Origin: Sisyra terminalis
Taxonomy: Eukaryota; Arthropoda; Insecta; Neuroptera; Sisyridae
Assembly: GCA_958496175.1 (NCBI GenBank)
Contig: OY292274.1
Location: 49,238,630 to 49,302,629 of the forward strand
DNA: 64,000 bases
Reading direction: 5' to 3'
Shown here: piece after piece, positions 11,392 through 24,889 of the stretch
Numbering within the stretch: position 1 is the stretch's first letter
How the letters are laid out: each line of letters opens with the position of its first letter
Notes under the pieces: generated by a model
Databases searched by the model: none
Told to the model about the DNA's origin: nothing
Seen by the model: the letters and a program-made list of their open reading frames with translations, nothing else
Position numbers and translations under genes: made by a program

Positions 11392-13648
11392 CTATAAAAG
11401 AAAACTCACAAATAATTTTCCATATCATATTTGAAACCACAAAAGAGCCACAATCATTTGCCAATTTGTAAAAAACATATATCGATTTGTTCGAGGGTAA
11501 TATTTAAAAGTTGAGTATAAAGAATTTTGCCGTATAAAAATAGCACTGCTTTTTCGAAGTAAATAAAAACCTCTTTAATGAGTCAAATTGCGAGAGATAA
11601 AGCGTTCGAGAGCTTAGTTCATATTTCAATATTATTATAAGCCAGTTAAGTGGGTATTCAATTTCTATTTATGATTGCATTAATCTACGTTAAAATGTAT
11701 GTAAGTGCTGAAAAAAAATATAGCTCTTAAGTATTTTCATATTATCCAACATTTGATGCTTCAATTTAAAAGCTTAAATTATCCAATGCTTAATGAGCAA
11801 AAGTTATCATTATTATCTTCTGAACGATTGGAATCAATTTATTTAATGATGTGGTTTTCATAACTTCCAACCAAAAGTGAACAACTATTCAAAAGCTTTT
11901 AATTTGAAGAGCCTATGCTGTTTTGGTTAAATTATTTTTTAGGCCATTCAAAGTTTTTATTAACGAAAAAAAAAAATGATGGTTAATTTATAATGTGGGA
12001 TTATTATATTGAGTCATGTTATGGATGCAGTCTTTGTTTCCCATGCGAGGGACATTACATCTGTCCAATTACATCCATTGGGGATAAAATGTGCACTCAA
12101 ATATATTCATTCGTTAAATAGAACGAATGACAATAATTCCCTTTGGAAAGATCGCTTATAAACATCAATTTGAAAATGTTAAGGATTTATTTGTGATGTC
12201 AGTGGAAACAGTCTTTCGGCAAATTTATTATAATTGCATGAAATTCGAGGAAAAAAGCCTCTAATTTTCCATGTTAAATGTAACAAAGGTGAAATAGTTG
12301 TGCTTGGAGTTATGGATTTCACACGCGTTTGCACAAATTTTGTTCGTTGAATATGCCGGATGCGTATTATCTGTGAATCGAACCAAACATAGATGATAGG
12401 CAAGAGGTAGACGAACATTGTTCAGACATTATCGTCTACTCCAGTCGATTGCGGAAAGTGCAAAACCTCCATGAACTGAAAACATATACAACAGCCGTTG
12501 AAATTTTGGACAGAACAACTTTAACTCAATAAATAACTGTTTATTAAAGTTGTAATTTAAATTCATTCCTATAAATTATAACCGCCAAACCCTTGCTTAT
12601 TAATTTATTGTATGATTTATTATTGATTAAAAACCTCCTCAACTAAGCTTGATTAAAACTAGAGTTAACATTTTTTCTAAGCCACGTGTCTCATTTTTAT
12701 TTTTAATTATTTTACCAAAACTCTTTTTAAACATGATAATTACAAATATAATTGCATAAAAAACCTTTAACAATTTTGAACATAAATTTTATGTACCAAA
12801 AAATTTGCAGATCGTAATTTTAACTTCTAACATATAGTATGTATATAATTTATGTATAAATCTAGTTAAAAAGAATAAATTCCACCCAAAAAGCTATTTA
12901 TTCCACTAAAACATTTCATGCTTAATAAATTGGTCAGACTTACAAGCTAATAACATTGGCTGTTAAAAAGCTCTCCGATCTTATGACGAGCCAAGTTCTA
13001 ACCCTAGATATCCTACATCTTAGTTAAAAAGTATGGTTTGACCGTATTATAGAACTACTGCATGATACTATTGATAACTTGGAAATAAATTATATGTTTG
13101 CATACTTAATTCTATATACTTTTACACTATACTCTCTATTAAGTCTATGGTGTCAGTACCTATAGTTTTCCCCCGTTACGTGGTTCTTGCACACCTTTCT
13201 ATTACGTTAGGGTACAACATTAAATAGTTAGTCTTAAATTTTAAGTTAAAAACTCTTCTATGTAACGGTCGAGCTATATTTTGACTTAAAAGTAAAATTT
13301 GTAACGTTAAGATTTTGGGACTTGAATCTTCAAGAAGCTCGATAACTTTTTAACAGTGAAAGCCTTACGAGCTTGTAATTTTTGGAAACCTTATTTACAT
13401 AAAATGTTTTTGTTTTTATTTTAATTCTTTATACAAGTCGAAATTATTATTTTTTCTTTCTTGAATTTAATAAGTAAGAGAGCCAAAGAAAACCTTTCAA
13501 AATTGAAATAAAAGATCGAAATTTAAATAGATCCGTAGTATCAACAATATATATTTACAAAAATATTAGAAAAACTGAGAAAAAAGTTTAAAACATAAAC
13601 ATTAACAGTAAATTTTGGAAAAAAGCAACATCGTCAAAAAGTACAAAT
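11392..13648. other. Upstream flank of the LRR gene
   Basis: No coding exon was recognised. The segment 12000-12500 is less AT-rich and less repetitive than its surroundings and could hold the untranslated first exon, promoter or enhancer. No TATA box or initiator can be assigned with confidence. Confidence 0.4.
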
Positions 13649-13808
13649 AGCCTGTTGGTGGTCCAGTGGTTCTAGTGGTCGCTCCAAAATAAGTAGGTGT
13701 TGGTTTCGAATCTCGTATCGATTTTTTTTCATTATTTCTTGGGGTATAGATTTTTATTAACCCTAAAGTTGTTAAAGACCTTAGTAATCATAAAGCGACA
13801 GTAAATAA
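13649..13808 (+). repeat. tRNA-derived SINE, copy C (best preserved head)
   Basis: It begins AGCCTGTTGGTGG and has a perfect A box TGGTCCAGTGG at 13659-13669. A B box GGTTTCGAATCTC follows at 13702-13714, a tRNA-like spacing of 32 nt. The non-tRNA body and the tail TTAGTAATCATAAAGCGACAG then GTAAAT come next, before an A/T-rich end. It is useful as the reference copy for the family. Confidence 0.85.
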
Positions 13809-16800
13809 CAAAAAAAGACATTATTATTATTTTTTTTTAAATTTTTTGCATCATGTCTCTTGGCAATAATTGCAAGGTGTCACACGTTCAATACGCGTGG
13901 GCTAGTTGTATCCAATGATACAATTAATAGTAAGAATTAAAGAAATGTAACAGTAATAGTTTTCTTAGTATTACTAAAGTATTAATAGTGTACTCAAATA
14001 TAGTAACTTAAACAACTACCCGTAAAAGACATCTCTTACTAGGTGACATAACAATTAAATGGGTCTATCAGGTTATTTAATTGAAAAAATAATCCTAAAA
14101 CAACTTATCCAAATTTATATACGAATTGTCACTTCTAATAGGATTTCATCAAATGGGAAGATTTTTCAACCATTAATTTTTAGCTATATATACCATAAAA
14201 ACTTTTTAAATCAATCTAAAACTGTATACAACAATAAAGTACTTAAAGTCAATCGATAAAACTAATAAAATTTAAAGAAGTCGTTATCAATTCGTTATTA
14301 TTACTGTTATGTTATTATTATTTACATTACAATTGTTGCTGTTAATGCTATCTATAACTATAATTAGATTATTACTATAATTTTGATGCTTGCTATAAAG
14401 TTGTTTTAATTATTATTATGCTTCTTTTATTGCTATTGTTACTGTTATTCTTACTATTGTTGCTTTCATTCTATTAATCATACTATTAATATCATATATA
14501 TACATTATTAATTAACATAAGAACTACTTAAATTATTAATTATAGATTTACAACGTTAAAAGTATAAGTACTATATAATGTTGTAAGCATAGTTCTATAC
14601 TATGCCCTATAGTCGCTAATAACCTGGGAAGTTGAAGCGACCTTAAATAATTAAAATTTAACAAAACTGCATATAATCTTGTAGTAAATAATTCTGGATT
14701 TTAATAAGCATCTGAAGTTTAGTAACTTGTTTAAAACATCATCGTTTTAGGGGTTGAGCTTAATATTTAGTATTAATATTGAGCTTTATATTATTACCTC
14801 ATTCGTTTATTTAATGAAAAGCAAGGGGTTTAACAATCTACAACCACGATTTGAAAAACATGTAGCAGATTTTTATAACATGTTTTTGCGTGGTAAAAAA
14901 ACTTTTGTTCGAAAGTATTTTTCCGTTGAAATAAGGTACCTGCATAGTTTATTGCTGTTTGGTTTAAGAGTCTTAATTTTTTTTATTGATATTTTAAAAA
15001 TTTACAATGTTTGAATTAAGAAATGTTGAGTTTATTAAGTGCGACGTCCGTGCAACAATTAATAACTCAAAAATTTATGAATTCAAAATAAAATTTTCAA
15101 CAAGTTTTTGCACAAAATGTGTACAACAATAGCAATATCAGCAATGCAATGTTTCAACTGTCAAAATTGTTTTGCAAGTAAATGTTTCCAGTTATTTAAA
15201 TGTCTCGTCTCGTAAGCGTTAAACCTTGACATTAATGAAATTACTCAACTAATTGCCTATGAACTAGCTTTATCTATGAAGAAAAAGGCCGTAACACACG
15301 CACACATTACCACAACTAAATCGATTTGCTTTAATTACAAAAAACAATAATTAACTTAGTTCGCCGAGAAATTAAACCGTACGCTTTTGAATTGCAACTT
15401 TTTCATAAGAAGATTAATTATGAATTTAATTGAAAATAAATCCGAATAATGTTGCTTTCTTTATTGAAAAAAGATCAAATCGACTTAAATGACATCGAAA
15501 ATAAATGTGAAATATAAAATAATTTATTGAGTTTATGAAAGATAAAAAATTATTTTTGAATATTTATTGTGGTACATTTGCACGCTCTATGCAATTTTAT
15601 CATACTTTATGCAACATAAAATAAAATATTGCGATGAAGGTAACTTATATAAAATATTTATTATTCCACCTCTATATACAAAATCAAATTGATATATTCT
15701 TGTACAAATAAAATACTTTCCTCAAGAAAATTTTCATACATAAAATTCTTTTTTACAAAGTATCAAAAGCTTGATGATAGTTACTAATATGTAGACGTTA
15801 CATGTATTTTGTAATGAAATCAGAATTTATGTGGAAAGCTGTATAAAGGCAAACCATGATTATAATAATAGGTACATTTTAACGCCCTCACAACACAAAA
15901 AAGAAGACGCTTGAAAAGCAAATATTATATTCGTTTAGTTTGCCTCTTGGAAAATGTGAATAAGATTTTTTTTTACAATTTCTTGTCTGGTAATGTAATT
16001 CTGTTTCGTAATAAGTTTCGTCACCTTTTTTTTTCTTTGAAATGAAATGATTTTTTTAATGTTTATAAAAAAAGTTTTCACAAGTTTACATAAGTAAACC
16101 AAATCAAACATGCTTTTTTTAACCTGCTTTGAATTTGAAAGCTTTGATTCGAGCTATATTTAATTATTGTAATGAATGGGGAAATGTGGAACGTTAATGG
16201 AATGAATTATACATCTTGATTATGAGCATTTTGGATATTTGTATTACCTATTGTGCCTATATATTTGAAGCTAAATAGCATTCGTGTATCAAATTCAAAT
16301 TTGAATGGACATTATTTAATGTTGTAATCAATAGAAGATTCTATTATGGTTGCAGTTGCAGCAATATATTCAAAATGTGATCATAAATATAAATCACATA
16401 ACGAATCTATGTAACACATGAATGGTTAAGTTAAAATGAAATTAAATAAAAGGGCGATAAGATTACGTTTTAACGTATGTGGAAATGGAAATTTTCATTA
16501 TTCAATATGGTTAAGAAAAAAAAAACTAAAAACAATTACATTTATCCATATTTATCTATTTTTCGTAAAATTCAAAATAAATGCAAAAAGCTTAGTAATT
16601 TATAACGATTCATGGCAAAAAATATTTTAATTATACTATTTTATTGAAGAAAATTTACTTCGTCGAATTGATCTGGTGGTTAACAATTTTTGGATATTTA
16701 ATTATTTTTAAGTGCATTAAAGAAAAGTTATTAATTACAATAAAGTTACTAAATAAATTATGGAAAATTAGTTCAAATTTTAATCTAAGCAGCTGTTTCG

Positions 16801-18689
16801 GGTGGATTTTTAAAAAGATTGAATAGATTTCAAGTTAAGCCTTTATCCGAAATTTTTGTCAAAAAATGATGAAAAGTGTAACTAGTAACAAATTTTTATT
16901 TAGCATATTTCTTACTTAATGCAATTATGAATTATTAAGTAGTAGAGTGACATGGTTATTGTCGCCTTATCCATTATGTACATTGTGCATATTTAATAAA
17001 CTTCATGTTTATGTGATTTTAACTAAAATCAATGAATGTTGGTAACATAAGTAACAAAGAAACGATTTATGATTTATAGTATGAATTTACTTACTGTTAA
17101 TAGTTGCAAGAGGATTAAGTGAGAAGTTTCTTAATCAGTAAAAAAATGAAAATTTCTATATTTATTTCTTTTTTCTGCTTAAAATGAATTAAGGCTTAGT
17201 TATTTTCAATCAAAATATGAGATGCCAAACTACTTATATAAGTCGCTATATCAAGTGCATACGAATATTTAAAATTAATTTTTCTGTCCCAATTTCATAA
17301 CAAAATATTAGTACAATTACAAAAGATACCACTTATTAAGAATTTAATGAAGTTGAAATAAATTAAGATAAATTTTCTAGTTAATAAACTTAGAAACATG
17401 AAATTAGCTTTTAATAGTAACCGATTTTTTATTTACAAGCGCTTATATAAAGAACTGTATAAAGACGGGCATTATTTATAGGTAAATATAATTCAGTAGG
17501 TATTCTACATTCTCGAGTTCTTGTATCATTGGCCAACAATGGCAGTTAAAAATTAAAGAAAAAGACATCCAATCGATAAATGTTATGTCAATTGTGATGA
17601 AATGGTTGAGAGTACTCCTGGTTGATGAAAATCGACATAACTAGCATTCTGGAATATCAAGAATGGGATTGCATATCCATATATAAATAAATATATAAGA
17701 TGAAATATTAATTCTTCTTGAAAGACTTTATCAGTAATATTAATATTTTGTCCTGTTTTTATTTTCTTGTTTTCATAGAACTATGTTTTTTGGATAAAAT
17801 TGTATTCAATTTTTACATGAATTTTATCTTAATTAGGGTCGCACAATGTCATTAAACCGTAATTTACACATACCTAGTTTTGGCATTGTTTCCATCGCTA
17901 CAATTTTTAGTTTTTCTAAGCATTTTATTCTCGTTGTAAGTATCAAATGTATTAATTTTTTTTGTTTCTTATGAGAATTTGATATTAATAATTTTCAAAA
18001 AATGAAACAATCTTTTCAAACTTTGAGTAAAAAAAGTAGTTCAAATACAAAAAATGCGCTCAGAAAGTTTAGTTTTATGCAGACGATATAAGAAAAATCC
18101 GACATTTGGGCCCAGTTTACTTTGCATAGATAAAGTTATACAAAAATGCGAATTTCAATGAGATATTATGAGGAACGTACGTATGAACAGGTTATAAAGT
18201 TGAGCAATGTAGATAAAAATATTCATTACTCGGGGATTTAGTCATCGCTCAAAATTACAAATTTGAAACTCGTTTTTGCGTTATTCGTGATCATAATGTG
18301 TTATTTACCTACAATTACTCTACAACGATTATAATATTAACAATTTATCTCAACATTCGATTTTTAATTCAGTAATAATTTGGAATTTTTCTTTTTAATA
18401 TAGAAATTCCGTCTTCAATTTTTTAGGGAAAAGAGTACTATTAAAATATCACGAAAAAGACCTAAAAGGGTATAAGTATGGCGATTCGGAATCCGATTTT
18501 TTTAATTAGGTAAACGTATAAAATATGTAGGTCCTAAAAGGTAATAAAACACTAAGATTCTGGAAGTTTCGCATCTCTACCTTAAACAGTTATTGTGAAA
18601 AAAATATTAAGTATAAAACAGGAAACATTTTTTCTTAAAAATTTTTCTTGAAAAAAAAATTTTTGTAACCATGAAACAATGACGAAATA
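13809..18689. other. AT-rich non-coding DNA
   Basis: Small frames at 14059-14259, 14754-15014 and 16436-16826 are rich in Lys, Ile, Asn and Phe, lack domains and look like chance frames. The imperfect triplet repeat at 14288-14475 is the only structured feature. Confidence 0.6.
14288..14475. repeat. Imperfect triplet-repeat tract (ATT/GTT/GCT-rich)
   Basis: Degenerate trinucleotide units (TTA, TTG, CTG and variants) run for nearly 190 bp, interrupted in the middle. It looks like an old, decayed microsatellite. Confidence 0.6.
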
Positions 18690-19510
18690 CTAACGACCAC
18701 ATTTACGGACGACACTGCAATTGTAGCGATGGTAGAAACACCAGAATAAGAAGCAATCGAGAAGCTTCAGAGTTGCTTGGATGGAATGGCTCAATGGAGT
18801 GGAAAATATGAGGTAAAATCACCACTAGTAAATCCGCTCACATTACATTCACAATCCGCAAAGATACTTGCCACCCAGTAATGATAAATGGTGCAGAACT
18901 GCTAAAAAGACGTCGTTAAATACCTGGGCATGTACCTGGATAGGCGACTTACATAGGCAGCTCATATAGAAGCAAAAAACTCTTAAATAAAAATTAAAAG
19001 AAAATTAATTGGCTGATGAAGGAATCGTCCTCATTGCAGACAAAAAACATGCTCTTTATCTATTGGTAAGGTTATACTGAAGCCTACCTGAACAAAGAGT
19101 ATCTAACTCTGGGCACCATATTTAATTCTAACGTTAAGATTCTCCAGAACTCCAATTAAAAACACTCCGAAAAATAATTACTTCTCCTTGGTATATAAAA
19201 AACCCTTAAATTCATGACTTCATAGATATATCAACAGAAAGGAAATGAGGCAGAAAATTCAAAAATACAGCAGAACGTATTTGAGAAAGCTCCACAATCA
19301 TCGCAATAACTTAACGGTAAACTTCATAGATAATAGCCTAGGCCACAAGGCTACTTCAAAGATGGGATCCCACAGATCTCCCTGATAGGCTTTGGAACTA
19401 GAAAAAAAGTAGTACTCCATTGTAATTGCTCCCTCCGACTTAAGCCAACAGAACAAAAGGATTTATTGCATTACTATGCAGATTGTGCTAAAAAAACATA
19501 AAATTTTTAG
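18690..19510 (+). pseudogene. Degenerate Jockey-type reverse transcriptase relic
   Basis: Conceptual translation in shifting frames gives successive landmarks of a Jockey-clade RT. The catalytic block is FTDDTAIVA (usually F/YADD) at 18699-18725. It is followed by a helical W-rich segment, KSAHITFT (~18833), VKYLGMYLDRRLT (~18925) and the C-terminal blocks TSPWYI (~19180) and YLRKLHNHRNNL (~19283). Frame changes and many stops (TAA at 18741 is the first) make it non-functional. Upstream RT motifs and ORF1 are absent, so the element was 5'-truncated. No target duplication was identified. It is much more decayed than the copy at 48.4 kb. Confidence 0.8.
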
Positions 19511-20309
19511 CACAGCTCTGAAAATATGTTCATCAAGTTTTACATACTTTTTTTTAATGTCTGATTTTTTTTTGAATAATTAGGTATAACATAGTGAAAA
19601 AATAAAATAAAAAACACTTCCACACAATATGTACGAAGCATTGGAATTGTATTAGCACTGTGGGTGTGGTTTCACAAAATTTTCAAAATTTCAATAATCT
19701 AAACAAATGAATATCTTTAAATCTCATAATCCCATTGGCTAATAGTCTCTTGCATTAAAGTGTGTGTGCTATCATTATGAATTAATTAATTGCTTGCCTT
19801 AAGCGTACATAATTCGTTCTTAATTAATTGATTAAATTTGATTAAAAGCTAAAAATTGATCTATTGATAATTTAAATAGGGCTAAATTAATCAATAACTA
19901 AGATAACAATTCTTTTATCAAGAAAATGAAATATTATTAAATTCTGAAAGCCTTCTAAATTTAGTGTTAGTTTCGATTACATTGAGATATTTGTGAACAT
20001 TTTTTATATCCAATCTAAAAAGATTAAAGGATCAACTTATTACTGCTACTACTATTATTAAAACAACTACCACTAAATATTTGAAATTATATTCCAATTA
20101 ACTAACCGCTAATCGTTTACTTCACTAAAATTTATGAACTTTTAACATATATTAAGGTTATTGATATCATCAATTTCTTATGGTTCCGAGAATTTGAGGA
20201 TCTTTTTTAATTATTTTAAGCAATTAGCACTTTTTTTTTTCTCGACGTTTCGCAGTTTATTATTGTTTTTGACAGTGCATTTTAATTGAATACGCACACA
20301 TATATATAA
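19511..20309. other. AT-rich non-coding DNA
   Basis: No gene or repeat recognised apart from short AT-rich and triplet-rich runs around 20040. Confidence 0.5.
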
Positions 20310-20317
20310 TGGTGACC

Positions 20318-20870
20318 AGATACTAACCCACTAGAAAATTTCTCACACAGAAATTAACACACAAAAATATATCCTCACATGGAAATTAATCCAAAGGAAA
20401 AAATATTTATTTTATTTATTATTATTTTACTATAAGTGTTTGTAATAGTATTGTAAGAAAAACGTTATTTAATGATATTTATAATGATTTAATAAGAAAA
20501 TCGCAAATAAATTGAAGGCAAAGTAGAAACTGAGACATACAGATATTGCTACCAATTAAAAGGACATCGGATTTTATTTTTTGTATTTATAACTTTTTCA
20601 AACAACCAAATATTTTATTTCCAAATAGCAAGTAGTGTTCTACAATACTAATAATAAAATAACAATTAACTTTTCAATAAACAAAATAATTATTTTTCCT
20701 ATGGATTGATTTCTATGTGAGGATATCATTATGCGTTAATTTTTGTGTGAGGAATTTTCTCTGTCAGTAAATTTCTATGTGGGCAACTTTCGTGTGAATA
20801 TTAATGCCTGTGAGTAACTTTTTGCGGGTAATTTTCGTGAGAGGAATTTTCTTTTGGGCAGCTAGCATAG
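20318..20870. mobile_element. Inverted-repeat (foldback/MITE-like) element
   Basis: The left arm (20318-20407), with CTCACACAGAAATTAACACA and CCTCACATGGAAATTAATCC, is matched by the complement of 20692-20775. That right arm carries TTGATTTCTATGTGAGGATA and TTAATTTTTGTGTGAGGAAT. The right arm continues as further degenerate repeats of the same motif (RTGTGAGGA/TRTGGGCAAYTTT) up to about 20870, so it is longer than the left arm. The spacer of ~285 bp is AT-rich and non-coding. No exact target duplication was found. Confidence 0.6.
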
Positions 20871-23489
20871 AACTATGTACAATTGGGATTTTATTTAATA
20901 AATTAATATTTATTTAATTTTCTTAAAACAGCATCTAGAAAAAAATATCAAATATTTGTGCTAACAATCACCCCCAAGAAAATTTGATTAGATATTTTAA
21001 ATAAAATTCATTGGAATGGAAATCTGAGCATTTATTTTCTAAAAAGGTTTTTATCTTAATTATAAAAATAGTAAGCTACCCACCAATCAACGGATATCTA
21101 CTTTTCGTAATTCTATCAAATGAAAAAGGAGATACGTGCATGCATTTTAGAAGATTGAATCTTTGAGATGAGAAAAATCGGCGTTTCGATTTGTAATTGA
21201 AAGAATCAAACTTTTAATCATAATTAATGAACTTTTCTGAACAAAACATGTTGAGATTAAATATTGTAGAACGTTTTTTTTTTTAAATATTCCTGTCTTA
21301 AAATTTGCATTTACCAGTTTTATTGTTGACCCGACGTATAAAAATGTTACAGTTATTTCTTTTCCGCAAATAAAATTTTCTTTCATTTCATAAAGTTTCG
21401 TGTTTGCTGACTAGTCAAAGGTGAATTCAAGTAAATTTCAATTTGATATTGGTTCTCTGAGAAGAAGAAACGCGAACTGACTGACCCATTTGAAACAAAA
21501 TTAATCATCATAATAAAATCCAACAGGAAATTATCAGCTAAGAAAAAATCCTTCGTTTATGTAGAAGTTATTTAAATTTTTTGTAAACATTCAACAGTCA
21601 TTCAGCTTGTGTTATAATCGAAACAATGTATTATTTTGCAATTGAACGATTGATGGAATTCAAAAAACGGGCATAACGTTGATAAAATTGGGGTGGTGTT
21701 GGCCAACGTGGATCATTTGTAAATATAAAATGGGGTTGATTTAAGTGTGAGAGGACAACAAATACAGACTCATGCATTGTAACAATGATAACGGCGGTTA
21801 ATTGGACTGAATACCACCGGGGGATTACTTTGGTAATTCCTATAGATTGCTATGTGCACCAGTCATGTTATATACAGCATGGCGCCTGTCTAACCAACAA
21901 GCTTTCGTATACAGAGCTTTTGTAGACACTTCGTTTGTTCTGCCATAAACATGTGGCCACAATATTTTCATGGGAATAAATCCTGGAACAACGTTAATAA
22001 TCACGTTATTTTAATAAGTATTAAATATGAGAAACAAAAGCAACAAGGTTTGCATTTAAAAAAATATGCCAAACCAAGCAAAGATTTGCTTTAATTGGAC
22101 AAATTTTCTGTCCAGAGATGAAGAGATCTAAAATGCTATTATTTTATAAAACGAGGCCAAAGAGTTTATTGTATTATGCAGCACGAAAATCGATACACAA
22201 ACGCGAGATTGTTGTTATTTTTTATTTCATTTCAATAATGAAAAAGTAATTTTTATTGTACGGGTATATATCAATATTTAAAAGAAAGACGCGCAATAAG
22301 TTGGTTTTTTTTATTTACTCCAATATAAAGGAACTTTTTGCTTGAAAATAATAATATGAACGCTGCAAGAACTTATAGAAATATCAATAAAGTTTCACAT
22401 TATGAAAATTTCAATGACTACTGTCTTGAAAGTAACTAATTGGCTTAGTTTTCTATAAACTACAGTTAAATTTTTCTCAACTAGTTTTACAATTTTAAGA
22501 TTTTAACAATTTTATACTTAAAAGTGAATATACATCTTAATAAAAATAAAGTGATAAGTTTGAAGTAAATGCTTAATTGGTTCAAATTAAAAATAAAATA
22601 AATATAAATTTGATATGCAAATCATGCAGAATTATTTGGTTTCTTGTTAAATTGAACCGTTAAAACTTAAAATAATATGAATTAAAGATTAGTTTTACCA
22701 AAAGTGTTTCATATTGTACAAATATTTTTTTTTTAATTGAAGTAAAATTAATCCAAACCTGGGCAATCTGTGCTCGTTAACAATCTATAAGTAATGTAAA
22801 ATAACCCAAATAGTAGCAATTAAGTTTTTAAATACTATTAAATAATTATGTTGGTTGGTGTGTTAAAAGTGTTTGTTATCATAATTTTGTTTAATAATTA
22901 TGGTTATGTAACAATGAAGTAGTTCTTACCTCAAAGTTGGTACAATAATTTCTAAACACAAATGACAATTCATTACTAAGGATCTTTATGTTCATATTTA
23001 TATTCTTACATTTAGCTATTTGATAATACTTGTTCAGAGGATAAAGAAAACATGCTTATTTTCACCTAAGGAAAGTGATATGTGAAGGATAAATGTGACG
23101 GAATTATCTTACAGAAGTTTTATTTACTACATAGCTATTCTCAGAGCTGTCAAACATGCTTTAGGAAAGTATCTAAATACTACAAAATTATATTTTTAAA
23201 AATTACCTGAAGTTACTTTGGGTATTAAGTTAATCTCAAAAAGGAACTTTAAACTAAAATTATTTTTTTTAGTTTCTTTATATACTATGTATAGACGAAG
23301 TTTCGTTACTTATTCGGTAAAGTTGTTAAGTAATCATAATGGAATTATTATCTTTATTAATTTAAGAAAAAGGAAAGTTTATATATATGTCTAAATGCCT
23401 GTAAACGAAATACTCTAAAAAACAATGAAAGGTGAATGTAAGAAGGATAAATTGCATTTTATAGAACAAAATAAAATAAAACTCTATAA
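20871..23489. other. Non-coding DNA with one candidate conserved block
   Basis: Short chance frames only. The block 21600-22000 stands out for higher complexity and is listed separately. The remainder is AT-rich with nothing recognised. Confidence 0.5.
21600..22000. promoter_or_regulatory. Candidate regulatory island
   Basis: A ~400-bp stretch with visibly higher GC content and few homopolymer runs. It has no open frame and contains blocks such as GGTGGTGTTGGCCAACGTGG and ATAACGGCGGTTAATTGG. In a window otherwise made of A/T runs and transposon debris this is the pattern expected of constrained non-coding DNA. Function is inferred from composition only. Confidence 0.3.
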
Positions 23490-24175
23490 CTGGCCTCTCC
23501 GTATTTAGGTATCTAAGTTACTTTTTGATATCTAAGATACTGAGATATCGATTTTAAGTTACAAGATACAGTTCTTTATAAATAAAATCTATGATACTAG
23601 TTACTTTTAGTTATAAAATAAAGGAACTAAGACACAGTACCTAAGGTACTTTAAATTAACTAAGATACTTTTTCCTTACAACTCTTTTAAGAGCTGATAA
23701 TTAACTACGTTAATTCGTTTAATTATCTTATTTTAAATAAACCAAGCCATTTATTTGTGTTTATTAATGAAAACTTTCATTTAACCGGATGTTCTTCGGC
23801 AACAATTATTTTAAAGCGGAGGGATATGTACTTATAGTCACACATATAATTCGTTATAGGTGTCCATTGGATATGACACTAGAGGCGCTTTTAATTTGAT
23901 CTTTTTTGTTGATTTCGTGGAAATATCTTTAAAACTAAAGCTAGAACATTATTCTGATTTTACTTTACATCCGTTGTAAAGCACATACCACTTCATCCCA
24001 AAGATATTTTGCGAACGTATACGTTACTTTATACAACCAGGTAGTCAGGTACCACATTAAGTTGTTGACTGCAAACTTTATTTTTAGCAACTTTTTGTTA
24101 TTTTAGATACTTTTCGCCACCTAAAATACTTTTTTAAGCTACATGATATAGATATTTAGTTATGAAATTCACATT
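23490..24175. mobile_element. Possible DNA element with subterminal AGATAC repeats
   Basis: Many copies of TAAGATAC, TATCTAAG and related words cluster at both ends (23505-23670 and 24100-24155), in both orientations. A more complex, non-coding core lies between (TAGGTGTCCATTGGATATGA at ~23857). Clustered subterminal transposase-binding-like repeats are typical of hAT-type non-autonomous elements. Exact ends and a target duplication could not be fixed. Confidence 0.4.
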
Positions 24176-24889
24176 TTGTAGCTTTTGGAGCGACTTAGTA
24201 GTCTACTGAACGCTTTCTCTTATAGAGCAAATTGTAAGCAGACCGTAAGCTTTACTAATTATTTTCTTTCAAATTGTTGGAAACTGTCTCTTAATTATTT
24301 GACAAGTAATAGCTAATCAATGACAAAATTTTTCAAATTTTTCTATAAAATTTGTAAAAGCCTTTTTTGAAGCAAAGAAGCTTGTGTTGTTTGTTTGATG
24401 GATTATATTTTCTTTATAATGAACTTGAGACAAAGCGCATAGTATATGAATGAAATTACGAGTGCTTTAGATTATTTCTTCCTTTATAATACCTACCACC
24501 CACCCACACTTGACCGATTTTTCCCTCAAAGCTGTTATTCAATTAATGCAGTTGAAAGTCAAAGCAATTAAAAATCAAAAACATTTTATTTTATTTTTAA
24601 TAGACTTCAATTGAAATGCATTTTTTCAGTGCATATTTATTTCGCGAAATAGAGATGTTAAAATGGTATGCTATTAATTAATTTGAATCCAACGCTTTAA
24701 ATAAACGTAATGTGATAGAATTACCCCCTGTAAATAACAATATAACTGACTTTTTTTAAAAATTTAGCAAAAAATAAACTTGTTTTTATGAAAGTTAATT
24801 TAAATTTGGTATTTTTTGCGTTCACGTTATGTTAATATTTGATGCAAAAAGAATGGAAGTTTTATTAAATAATGGACCATAAAATGTAT
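24176..24889. other. AT-rich non-coding DNA
   Basis: No gene or element recognised. A short stretch at 24181-24212 weakly resembles the head of the SINE family. Confidence 0.45.

Noticed and set aside
13649..13720. Possible functional tRNA gene (A and B boxes present)
   Set aside because: The cloverleaf arms do not pair well and the same sequence recurs with a non-tRNA body, so it is a SINE head.
14754..15014. 86-codon plus-strand frame as a gene
   Set aside because: Residue composition (Ile, Lys, Phe, Asn, Tyr) matches random AT-rich DNA, with no motif or splice context.
24178..24212. Ninth SINE copy (reverse, head only)
   Set aside because: Similarity is limited to about 20-25 bases around GCTTTTGGAGCGAC and does not extend, so it is too weak to list.
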